From NCBI GenBank assembly GCA_022496805.1, contig CM040086.1, forward strand, positions 12,774,501-12,838,500: 64,000 nt of DNA, given 5' to 3'. This document shows positions 33,954-45,000 of this stretch, in pieces. Numbering within the stretch: the stretch's first letter is position 1; each line of letters begins with the position of its first letter. The DNA comes from Pohlia nutans (taxonomy: Eukaryota > Streptophyta > Bryopsida > Bryales > Mniaceae). A program made the translations under genes and the position numbers. The notes under the pieces are model-generated. The model did no database searches and had not been told where the DNA came from. It worked only from the letters and a program-made list of their open reading frames with translations.

Positions 33954-34388
33954 ATGGATTCAGACAACGCGATATGGGGACCATTATGGCATCGTGATGC
34001 CGAAGACTTCCCTCAGTACATCATGCATGGCCGCAAGGTTCAAATGGCATACCCTATTGAGTCCGTCCAAGGGGCGATTGAGCTTTGGATGTCCGAGTTT
34101 CCCAGCTGTGAGAATCGGTTAATTGACATGGCAATCATTCTGCTGGACAAAGACATTCTTGACCAATACGGTGTTCCTTGCGGAATATGGGGTGACATGC
34201 CAAGGCTCCCCTTAGTATGGCGTCTTATGTGGTGTCATAAAGTCTGTAACATGCTCGGCCTTCCTGACCCATGCAATATTGAGTGCGAAGACATAAGAAT
34301 TGTGCCAAAAGAGATCGCAGATGCAGTAGAGGATTTTTTTGACGATGAAGCAAAACCTCCATTTTGGGACGTAATGGATCAGCACTAG
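33954..34388 (+). CDS. small protein beta (short form)
   Basis: ATG at 33954, just after a splice-acceptor-like ...ATATGCGCAG at about 33944. The 144-residue product (VQMAYPIESVQGAIELW, LLDKDILDQYGVPCGIW, MLGLPDPCNIE, acidic end) is clearly paralogous to the C-terminal two thirds of the ORF at 59152-58433, with long stretches at roughly half identity. The N-terminal domain of that paralogue is missing here but is found at the start of the transposase just downstream. A polyadenylation signal AATAAA is at 34494. No known family recognised; an accessory protein of the transposase unit is a plausible role. Confidence 0.6.
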   Translation: MDSDNAIWGPLWHRDAEDFPQYIMHGRKVQMAYPIESVQGAIELWMSEFPSCENRLIDMAIILLDKDILDQYGVPCGIWGDMPRLPLVWRLMWCHKVCNMLGLPDPCNIECEDIRIVPKEIADAVEDFFDDEAKPPFWDVMDQH

Positions 34389-34957
34389 GTCGTGCAGAGG
34401 AATATCATATGCATCCATGTTATAATCGTTTCGTGTCGATTTGCACGAATTGTGACTTCATCCAGTCATATATGTAAAACAATGGATGTATGGAATAAAG
34501 ACTACTTCCGAGATGATTGATTGTGAATTACCGTCATCATGAGGTCATTTTCGTATTATGAATGTTTTGAATGACACTTCACATTATTTTTTTAGTCGTG
34601 GATGACAAACATCAGCGCTTAGCCAATAATGCAATTGGAATAGCATATACCAATGCCAATCAATTACGTACTAATTACTTATTGTACACTAATAACGCTC
34701 TTGTCAGTCTTTCCACCTTGCTTTTTTCATTTCCTCTTGACAGCCACGTTGTGCGTCAAGTTTAGACTAAAGCGCCGTCAAAGACCCATGGAGCCTTGTT
34801 GTACCTTGAATTATTGTGATTCCTATTTCCCTGTACTGGTGTATATATCTTCAATGCATTTGGGTTCATTTGCATCTCACTTCCCCATTCATAATGTCCT
34901 CTAGGTATTACGCATATTAGTTCTATTAGATTCACATCAGTCCACTGCCTACTTTCC
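34389..34957 (+). promoter_or_regulatory. beta 3' end and M1 upstream region
   Basis: AATAAA at 34494-34499 would end the beta transcript. A TATATAT box at about 34842 lies some 115 bases before the M1 start codon and is the likely core promoter. No gene is seen in between. Confidence 0.45.
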
Positions 34958-37102
34958 ATGGCCAACATCCTTGCTGCAGGTCACAATGTCCCTTTGAAGG
35001 TGCCGATTGGTGAAGAAGGTTTTGTCCGAGTGCCTGCCCATCTCTTGCATATTCGTTTTGGGTTTTGTGAGTCTTCTATCATGTTGGAAGAAGAGGTCTT
35101 AGCCAACTATGGATTCATCAAGGAGGCAGTCTTGCAGTCAAAGTGTAGTGATAAGGAAGGTTTCTACTGGCTTCTCCATCCTGGGCAATATAGAGCGTAT
35201 GGTTTAGCTCCAGAGACATTAGCTGCCTCCACTGAGATCCTTGCACCCATGTCAGATGGTTCTACTGTTCAACTTCCCCTTTCACGTGCCGATAGTCATC
35301 AATCTTCAGACCAAGGACGTTCTGTGACTGACATCATGTTCAAACTTCGCAATGTCAAGCAGGAGCCAGTCGAACCATTAATTGATTTGACTTCAGAGTC
35401 TGATGGAGATACTCGCTCGACCTCACGTGCATGTCAACATCCAAGTAAATTAGTCTCATTTCCCTCTTCATCTAATACTCCCTCTGGAACTCGCACTCCA
35501 GCCAATACTCCTACCTCGTCATCTTGGTCTCTTCCTCCAGTATTTCCAGTATCTTCAGAGTGTTTAAGCGTGATGCAGTGCCTTAGAAAGCTGTCCAGTG
35601 TTCCACGTTGTCGTAACGAATTAGCTCAAATAGATTTTGATGCTATCGAGTATCACAAAGTCAAATTCCTTCCCACCAAGTTCGATGGAAACGTCGTGTT
35701 TGAATTGCCACCTTGTCGTGGAAGTGCTAATTCGTCTATGGAGGGAATGGACAAACGCTATGACGGTCACGCATGGTGTCGCACATTGACGTCTAATATC
35801 CACAACAACCTAGGTTTGAAGTTCAAAAGGTCTAGTTGCGCAGGGCATTTGGTTTGCAAGAACAAGGAGTGTGATTACTTTGCGAGGACTTCAAAGGTGA
35901 ACAAGACGGAGTGGTCTGGAACCACTACACTTCCTTTTGGTGTATGTCAAGACCCCCCTGCTGATTCTTCTCTAGTTTGCAAAGTTTGCAAGAAGTCCCC
36001 TACCTGTATTGATTTTTGTCCAGCTCGTATCTATTACGTGGTCAGCGCTGGCGACATGTCTCGAGCATGCATCCATTTAGGAAATCACAAACACCCTGTA
36101 GCTGAAGGACAATGCAGGGAGACTTTGGAGACTGTGGCGGAGTTGATCGCTCAAGAGGTGGCCAAGACTCCTTCGGCAAAGAACTCTGCCATTGCACTGG
36201 CTGCAAGCAAAGAATTTTTGGAGACGTTCCTTATTCACGACGGGAACGGCCCCAAGGAGATGCTCCGCGAAGAGGCTCTAGAAAAAGTTATGGATAAATT
36301 CCAGCTCCTCAGTTCCCCCAGTGTTCGCAACATCATTGCCACATATCGCGATAAGCTGAAAGGTGCTGGCGAGATAGACCGAATTCTTACCATGAAGAGT
36401 CATGCAAAGATCGAGTTCATTCACGACAGCGTGTTCCCTGGACAAGGAAAAGACAAAGTATACTTATTCAAAATGCTCGTTGACGGTCCTGGCAGTGGCG
36501 TTGATCTTGTGCGACGGATGCAACCCGGAGGCGATCTCGAACATTGCTTTGTGATGTTTGATCACGTGAAGAGGGTGAAGCCGTGGACAACTCTAGCATG
36601 CCATGTGTATGATTCAAAATACTGCAAAGTGATGACTATTGCAGTGTGTGATATGCAAACTGAGGGCACGGAAGGCCAGATGATATTTTGGAATTGCTTG
36701 AATAACGTCATGAAAGACAATGGTGTGCCCAATCCAAATTTCAAAGGGTTCATGTGCGACAGCGCTCAAGCCAATTTCAATGCTGTACGAATTGTGTATG
36801 GTTCGGGTGACCCCAAAGTTCCTATGGTGGACCGCGAACGAACCTGCCTTTTCCATTGGGCTACCTCCATGCACAAGCATACAGAGAAGCACATTGCCAA
36901 GGCGTTCCAAGCACAACATATTCCGCTTTGTCGACAATACAAGGATGCTATAACCATGGCAGAAGCAGATCAAATGTACTTGCAATTGAAGGCCTTGTGG
37001 TATTCGTCTGGTGCAGCTGATGAAAATTCTATTAGAGAACTCAAAGATTGGTTAGCATTTTGGCACTTTTGTTATCGCCAATGGGGAGGGTTCAAGGAGA
37101 CG
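34958..37102 (+). pseudogene. M1 exon 1: MULE-like transposase with Zn-binding N-region and DDE core
   Basis: The ATG at 34958 starts MANILAAGHNVPLKV, which aligns with the start of the beta paralogue at 59152. The N-terminal domain ends GFYWLLHPGQYRAYGL. A disordered region holds VKQEP and PLIDLTSESDGD (SUMO-site and SUMO-binding look). A Cys/His cluster (about residues 290-380: GHLVCKNKECDYF, LVCKVCKKSPTC, RACIHLGNHKHPV) resembles zinc fingers of MULE and WRKY/GCM type. The DDE-like core has FDHVKR (Asp near residue 535), CDSAQANF (Asp near 600) and RTCLFHW, the MULE C-x2-H motif. Exon 1 ends at a GTGAGA donor. The gene is broken further on by e4. Confidence 0.75.
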
Positions 37103-37203
37103 GTGAGACTAATGCTGAACTCTCATTTCATTTGCACTTATTTATCGCTATTCTATTTCTACCCCATTCACTTACCATTCTCCCTTGTTGAAATGTGTTA
37201 CAG
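37103..37203 (+). other. intron in M1
   Basis: GTGAGA at 37103 and a pyrimidine-rich stretch ending TTACAG at 37203 bound a 101-base intron in phase 0. Splicing joins ...WGGFKET to DLTPDELAEIPTC. M2 has an 88-base intron at the same place, which supports both. Confidence 0.8.
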
Positions 37204-38067
37204 GACCTTACCCCTGACGAACTTGCTGAGATTCCGACCTGCAACCTCTCGGAGACAGTTCACAATAAGTGGCTTCAAGCGTCCGGGAAACGAGGCACGG
37301 ACTTGTTTGTGGCTACTTGTGACGACTGGATCCGTGCCTTTATGCAAATGACAAACTACCGCTCTTATCTATGTGGAGGCGCTTCTGGGAAGGGCCCCTC
37401 AAAGCATGACCTGAAACTTAAGCGGGCAATGGCATCGCTTGATGGAAAGAAGATTGCCCAAGCCCTCAGCGAAATGCCGGGAGCAGAGGACGTTTGTACA
37501 CGAGTCCCTCATTTAGAAGGGGAGGAGCTCTTTGGATCGGTGAAAAGGAAGCTCGACCTCCCGATTGGATCGGAGGGTCATTCGCATCGCCCAGACAAAG
37601 TAAACTTCTCACATCCTCGAGTCCAAACAAGATCCGCTTCTGCAAAAGTGCAACTTCAACCAATTCCTCAGGTTACTTCTCCAATGCCACACGTCACGCA
37701 CGTGCAAGAAACCGACTGCAACGTTCACGAGTGGCACATTGCAAGAATTTCGCACAAGGCGAAGAACAAGTGCCACGCTGTTCAAGCCCAAACAAACATC
37801 AGGTGCAAGATGGTCATTGCCAAGGGTGGTAAGGCTACCGCTGCTCCCACGTACAAAGGTGAGAGGCAAGTTCCAACGTTCAGAGGAGCTCGACACAAAA
37901 CCGAAGATTTCTGGTTTTGTCCTGATCAAATTGCTCGATGTGTCATGGGACCCAAGCGTAGACACGTACTAACGCGACCCAACATCCCTGACATTTGGCC
38001 CGTTCTCGTGGGGACGGACCTCACACGTTCAGAAATTATGGAATTAGAAGAGGCAGGATTTCGATTG
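37204..38067 (+). pseudogene. M1 exon 2, part before the e4 insertion
   Basis: Continues the transposase: AEIPTCNLSETVHNKWLQAS, conserved with M2, then EDVCTRVPHLEGEELFGSVK and KVQLQPIPQ. Just after GFRL the frame enters e4's LTR and meets a stop at 38071. The missing remainder lies 10.9 kb away at 48954. Confidence 0.8.
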
Positions 38068-38609
38068 TGTTAAGGGGGTTTTCTAGGAACCGACCTTAAA
38101 CGAACAAAGCTACTCCGCCCAAGACTATTCCACTCTAGACTAGTTTCTAGAGATTGAGAGAAGTAGTAAGAGATTTCTACTATGAAGAATGAACTGTCGG
38201 CTAAGGAAAAGCACCAGTATGCTAGTAAGTCGACTCCTGCATACCCACAGACTACTGCAACTATCCAAAATACAACCACAAGGAATGATTCAAGAGCAGG
38301 AAACAACAGTAGTCTAACAACAGTAGTCTAACATAGTATTGCGCACAATAAGAGCTTAAGACAAGAATGAAGTACAACTGAGGCTGCCAAAAAGATGTAC
38401 AAATGGTATAGCAACAACTCTCTCGAAGAGAGTGAAGGTACATATAGGAGACTAGTCTGACAGTGTGTCAGACTGGTCGACCGTAAAAGTCGGGTCGACC
38501 AGTCTGTACCAGCCTGTACTGCCACGTGTCTCCTGCTGGGTCTATTCCTGCCGGGTATAGACTAGCCTACTCTTAGCCTAAGGGAATATCAACTAATATT
38601 CGGTTAACA
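38068..38609 (-). repeat. e4 3' LTR
   Basis: Family A LTR, TGTTA...TAACA when read on the minus strand. The polypurine tract lies immediately to its right, which shows that this is the 3' LTR of a minus-strand element. Confidence 0.93.
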
Positions 38610-38740
38610 TTACCCTCCCTCTGAGCTAAGTACACTCCTGTGGACTTTAGACTACCCCGGTCGGTGACTAGGAAAATTTGTTCACGAGGAATGACAAAAT
38701 TACCCGTGGTCAAGTAATCGACCCAGCTGAGGTCGAGTCA

Positions 38741-41728
38741 TCAGTCTTGGACGTCGCTAGAGTCCTGGGTCATGCCTGGCGAGCGAATATCGGAAGGCAT
38801 TCCTGAGAAGTCGAACCCCAGAGAGTGTGGTGAAGAGATGACCGGTAAGTCGACTGAGGTGTTGTCGACCGATGGTGTCGGTGCTGTCATCATCTGGTCG
38901 GGTGCTAGGGTCTGCTGATCTTGCTGTTGCTGTGGAGGACGAGGGTGTGGAGTGGCTGGCTGCTGTTGCACCGTGTCTTGACTGTTGACTGGCGGTGGCT
39001 GCGGGTCTTGTTGCTGCTGATCGCGGTCTTCGTCTTCATTGGTCGACTCGCTGTCGTCCTCGTCTTCGTCCTCACTTAACTTGACATCGGTAGTCAAGAC
39101 TTCGTCTTCGTCAGTCGACTGGTTCTCCCAGAGCGAATGGTCGGGTTCGAGGTGGCTCGTATCCTCCTCTTCGTCTTCGTCGACTGCTGGAATCTCCAAG
39201 TCTGGGTGGTCGAGCTGAAGTTGGTCGAGTTGCCTGCGGTACATGTTGAGTTGGTTGCGGTCGGTGCTGAGGGTGTGCTTGAGAACCTTGATACGATTTC
39301 TTGCCTTGAGTCGGAGTCGGTACTTGCGCGCTCGAAGCTTGTGTAACTGCAGCTCTCGACTTGCGAACTGGCGGGACTTCTCCTCGTTGTCCTGGAGTAG
39401 TAGGTCGAGTCGGTTATTGGAGTCGACTATCTCTCTCCGAGCTTGCTGAAGACTGTGCTGGGTTGTTGCTACCTCGGTTCGTGCCGCCTCAAGCTCGTTT
39501 TGTGCTAGCATGAGCTCGCTCTGGTGTTTCTGTTCCTGCTGTCGACTGCTGTGGAGGTCGGCTTCTAGCTGGGTCAATCTGTTGTCGGTCTGATTCTTCG
39601 CCTCTGTGACGGTGGTGAGAGTAGTACGAACTCTTGCCAGTTCGATGGTGAGGTTGTCGACCTGTTGCTTGTATGTTGTGGAGTCCTTGGTCAGTCGACT
39701 GCTTTCCAATCGGTGGCGGTCCAGCTCGGCTTGAAGTGTGGTTTTTGCTTGAATCGCCTCAAACAAGAGGAGGTTCACTCGGGAGCCGACATCCTCGAGT
39801 CGACCTACTGCTCCTTGGACGTCCTCCAAGCGCTGGCGCCAGTGCATTGCTAGTGTTGTAGCTCGTGATGTTGGTGAGTCGGGTGCGGGTCGATTGACCC
39901 CAGGTGATGGCGGCGGTCGAGTCGTGGGTGAGACGGGTGGTGGCTGGCGAAATTCGCCGGTTGGTGCCGCTCCATATGCTGCTTCGAGGTTGAGTGGCGC
40001 GAAGTCGAATAGAGAAGGCGGAGGTGGGTCGGGGATGGGAGTCTCTTTTGGCGTTGGTGGTGGAGTCGACTGGGCCTCACTGTCGGAAGAACTCGGGTCG
40101 ACCTGTCGAGGTATAAACTGACTCAAAGGTGTGAGTTTACCTCGTTTGGCACGTTTCTCTAGTCGCTCCTGGTCCCGCTTGCGTGCGAGTGAGGAGCGCG
40201 TCTCTCTTCGTTTTGTGGTCGGTTGGCTCCCGGTAGTGGCTGTCGGTGCTACTGGGTCGGGTGTAGTTTGTCGACTAGGGGGTCGAGCAGTCGATGTTTG
40301 GCCCTGGTCGACAGGTCGGGGCGGCCGAACATGGTCCTTCGAGGTGCGGTCGGATCCCAGCCCGCCTTGGAACACGATGTAGTCGGGTCCTCGGGAGTTG
40401 TTTTCCGAGTTCTCCGAGTGTCGACGTCGGTCTTTGGTGTTCTGCTGGGCGACTGTTTGGTGTGCATATTCTTCGTCAGTGCTAGGAAAATAAGACTCGA
40501 GAAGGAAGTCTAATACCTCGGCTGAAGGGCAGATCGTGGTCTTCGTGGTCTGCATCGCCTTGATGTCGATGGCGATCGAGTTGAACATCCATGTCGCCCA
40601 GTCCCATTGCATGTCGCGGTCGATGAGGGCCTCGACTGTGCATACTACGTCGAGCATTTCCTTGCTGATGTAGGTCGTCTTGCGTTTGAACCCGAGGCCT
40701 TGAATGAATGCCGTCAGTCGCCTGTGGTGTTCGGGTTTGCAGTGGCAGATGCTGTAGCCCTCGGCAGTCCTACCGGCTGCAGAATATTCTTTTAACCGAC
40801 CCGGTGGGAACTCCTCAGGGTCGATTGGCTGGATAGTAATGCCAAATGGCAGTTTGAGAACCTCGTGAATCACAGTCGGGTCGACTGTGACTGTATGCGT
40901 GCGGACTCGCGCGGTGATCGATTTGTTGGGGAGGTCGACTACCGCAGCGTTGACGAACTCCTCGATCAGCTCCATGCGTGGCGCGCGTTGAGGGTTGTCC
41001 CAGTCGAGTGCTACAAAGTCTGGAACGCCGATTGCCTTGATGAATTCAGCCTCGGTCTTGTGTTCAGCTGCGTACTCGCGTCATTCTCGCATTGGCCGCA
41101 TCGACTGGAAGGCGAGGACTTTGTAGAGTCCCTCCCTAGTGCGGATCGGAATTTCGTAACTCGGTGGTGCGGAGGACCAAAGGCGGCGGGCGCTGCGATC
41201 AGTCGACTTGCCTTTCGCCATCGATCGGTCGGCTGTAAATCTGCGCACAAGGAGACAAGAGAAAGGTCGGCGTAGTCCCGAAGTCGGCTCGCACACAGTC
41301 GGCTGTAGTGGCGATGGGCGCGCTCGTTTCCTACTCAATCTACTCTCGATGATCTCACGCACAGTCGGGCTACGGGATCGCTTCACTACTCGTCGCCGTT
41401 CTACTCGTGATTGTCTAAATCTTTTGCTAAGAATGCACAAGGCAAGAGCCGCGGAGTGGCGGTCGGGCGGAGGAGAAGTCAAAGAGGGGGAAGAGTGAGC
41501 AATGGGAGATAGGAGGCGCGCGGCCGGTGGGTCGGCTGGAGCGGAAACTAAAGGCGTGGAAGCAAGAGGAGGAAGAATGGGTGCGGCCATGGTGCTAAAT
41601 TCCTGCCCTATGGGCCTTGCATTCAAAACTGAGAAGATAGGTGAGGGCGGCGGCCATAAATATGGCGGCTCTTCTAGGGTTTGACCGGTCGGGTTGACCA
41701 GTCGGGTCGACCAGTCGAGTCGACCCAC
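38741..41728 (-). pseudogene. e4 ORF3, in frame with integrase, one stop
   Basis: The frame arrives unbroken from the integrase tail through LDWSTRLVNPTG and TLEEPPYLWPPPSP, and reaches the ATG that matches e3's 25031. TGA at 41081-41083 (TGG in e3) is the only stop. Domain order is as in e3: basic Ser/Arg-rich N-terminus, globular domain (about 41120-40490), Pro-rich linker, coiled coil (about 39850-39300), basic RKYRLRLKARNR, acidic DEDEEED tail, Gln/Pro-rich end. The final stop is TGA at 38741. Function unknown; see e1 and e3. Confidence 0.82.
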
Positions 41729-42094
41729 GGTGACTAGGTCGGGTCGGTTCCGTTGCTGTCGGTTGGGCTCATCTTCGTTCTGTTCTAGAGTCGACCTAAT
41801 CTCTGATTTGCTAGAGAGTGGGCTAGCCAGGTCGGCTGGAGGTAGCTCGCCTAGAACTCTGTAGGGTTTGAGTTTGTTGACGTTGACGACTACCAGGTCG
41901 GGGTCAAAGTGTTGGATGCTGACTAGGAGGACAGTGTTGTTGGGGAGGGTATACTGGACACGATATGGACCGAACCATTTGCTACGAAGTTTACCGGTAT
42001 GGACATTTTTCCCTTTCGGGTGCCATAGGACGTAGTCGCCTACATTGTATCGAGTCGACTGACCTTGGGTGTGGGCCCACTGGGCTCGGTTCCA

Positions 42095-45000
42095 CTATTG
42101 TGTGCCGTGGTGGGTGGCTGCTGTCAGTCGGGTCTCGTCTAACTTCTCCAGTTCGGCGGCTCGGGCTGCTAGGACTCGCTTGGGAGTGAAGTCGGCAGTC
42201 GATGTTGATCGTGGGGTCCGGATGATGTATTCGGTTGGCATCAACGGCGTCAGACCATATACCAATTGGAAAGGTGTGTGGCCTGTGCTAACTTTGTATG
42301 CCGTTCGGTAAGCAAATAGGACCGTGTGGAGCTGTAAGTCCCAGTCGGTCCGATTCTCGTTGACTAGCTTTTGGAGCATTCGGACTATGATCTTGTTGGT
42401 CGACTCGGCTTGGCCGTTGCCTTCCGGATAGTATGTTGTTGAAGTCGTGTGTCGGAGTAAGAAATGCTCGGTGAGAGTGTGCACCGTGCTATTGATAAAA
42501 TGGGTGCCTTGGTCGCTTACTAGGTGGAGTGGACATCCAAACCGGGTGAGGATTGCCTCGTATAGGAACTGCGCGGTTTCCCTGGCGGTGTTTCCTCGGA
42601 GAGCTCTAGCCTCCACCCATTTGGTGGCATAGTCGGTAGCCACCAAAATGTATCGACAGGCTGTATGTCGGGTCTTCTTGACGGGGCCGATGAAGTCGAG
42701 TCCCCATTTCATAAATGGTTCTGCGGGTAGTTGGGTGACGAGCTTCGAGGAGACTGTCTTGGGTAGTCCGCCTGTCAGCTGGCATTCATGACACGACTGG
42801 CAGTACTGTACAGCGTCTTGGTGTAGAGTCGGCCACCGATAGCCTGCGTCTAGTATTTTCCGGACCGTGATGTCATGAGAAAAATGTCCTCCCGCGTTGC
42901 CTTTGTGTAATTCTTGGAGTATTGTTGTCGGTTGACTGCCGGTCAGGACTAGTCGGAGCTGGTGGTCCTTGCCGAGTCGGTACAGTTGTCCGTCGAGTAC
43001 TTGGTACGGAATGGCTTTGTGAGCGATTCGTTTGCGGGCTTCCTTCGTTTTGTGGGTTGGAAAAGTCCCGGTAGTCAAGTAGTCGACTATCGGGTGTAGC
43101 CAGTCGGGTTCGGTGGAGAATAGTTGTGCGTCGACTGTCTGGTCGGGTATGCCTATGGCTGGCTCGGCCCCTTCATTTCTTGATAGTGCGTCGGCTACTC
43201 CATGTGTCTTGCTTGGTTTATAAACCACAGTGAAGTCGAATTCAAGAAACAGTAGTAGCCAGCGTGCCAGTCGACCCGATACATGGGGTTTGTTGATCAA
43301 GTACTGGAGCGCCAGGTGGTCGACATAGAAGACGAACTTATTACCTAGGAGGTAATGGCGGAATTTGTTGATGGCGTACACCATTGCAAGGGCTTCCTTC
43401 TCAGTTGTTGTATAGTTCTTCTCTGCTTTGTTGAGTAGTCGAGAAGCGTAGGCTATCGGCTGGTCGATGTTGCCGGTCGAGTTTTGTGCTAGCATCGCCC
43501 CGACTGCTATGTCGGATGCGTCTGTGTGTATGTGGAAGTCGAGTGACCAGTCGATTCCGATCAGGATGGGTGCAGTCTGGTATGCTGTTGCGCACGCTGG
43601 CGTCCAGTCGAACGGTTTGCCTTTCCTGGTCAGCTTGGTGATGGGTTCCATGATGGCAGCATAATTTTTGATGAAGCATCGATTGAACTGGGCTAGTCCG
43701 TTGAACGTCTGAATGGCTTTGACGTCCATTGGTGATGGCATGTCGACTTAGGCCTGGATTTTCTTTGGATCCGGAAACTTGCCTTCCCGTCCTACAATAT
43801 AGCCCAAAATTACACCAGAAGGAACATAGAATATACATTTTTCTAGATTGAGGCTTACCCTGTACTGTCGACATCGGTCGAAGACTAGTCTGAGCTTCGG
43901 TAGGTGGGAGTCGATGTCGCTGTAGACACTGAAATCGTCTAGGAATAGCTTCATGAAGTCGCCCAGGTACTCTTTGAAGATCTGGTTGACGATGCGCTGG
44001 TAGGTCGGTGGGGCGTTCTTCAATCCAAACGGCATCACGACCCATACATATGCGCCCCATTCGGTAATGAACGCTGTTTTGGGGCGGTCGGTCGGGTCGA
44101 TCCGTACCTGGTGGTAGCCTGAGAAACAGTCGATGAAGGAGTAGGCTTCATAGCCTATGACTGCGTCGAGTACCTCGTCCGTGAATGGAAGGGGGTACGG
44201 GTCTTTCTTGGTTGCTGCATTAAGTCGACGGAAATCTACACATATCCGTAGTTTCCCATTCTTTTTGGGGACCACGACTATAGGGGATAGCCATGTCGCC
44301 TGGTCGACCGGTGCGATGAATCCTGCTTTTAGAAGTCGTTCCAGGTCGTCTTCTACTGCTTGTGCATAATTCGGGTTCATCCGGTATCTTGCTTGGTGAC
44401 TGGGGGAGATGGTCGGGTCGAGCTCGATCCGATGAGTCGCTATGTGTTCTGGTATTCCTCGCAGATCTTCGTAAGAGAAGGCGAAAATGTCAATGTATTC
44501 CTTGAACAGGGATTCTGCGCTAGCTCTGAGACTAGGGCTCAAATTCGCGTTCAGCTTCAACAGCTTGGGGTAGGTAGAGGTACCGATGTTGACATGGTCG
44601 AGTCGATCCTCCTCATTGTGATTCCAATGGGCAATGTCCATGAATCGCAGCTTGTCTTGTATAGGTGTCTCGTCAACTAACATTGTTCCTGGTCTATGTT
44701 GAATCCCTTGGTGCCCAGGGATACTGGCCGACGAAGTCGGTTCCGTTCCAGACTGGTCGACTGTTGACTCGGTAGCTAGGAGGTTCCAGTCGATTGTGCC
44801 CATTATATGGAGGGTCGGGTCGGAGGCCTTCAAAATTTCCTCCTCTTCATCCGTGATTCCTTCCGCGAAGTTGTAACAGACTAGCGCATGTGGTGTAACC
44901 GCCTCGTATCCTAACTGTCGATTTATCTTGACGGTCTTGACTGTGCCATTTCCCATGATCTGCACTTCATTGTTGCCCCAGTCGTGTATGACTTTGGCAT

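Noticed and set aside
34571..34904. Two short plus-strand frames between beta and M1
   Set aside because: No conservation or domain; the interval holds the beta poly(A) signal and the M1 TATA box.
39137..40513. Several 60-96-codon frames antisense to ORF3 in e4, repeated in e3 and e5
   Set aside because: They lie within the conserved ORF3 on the other strand and recur only with it; no independent signal.
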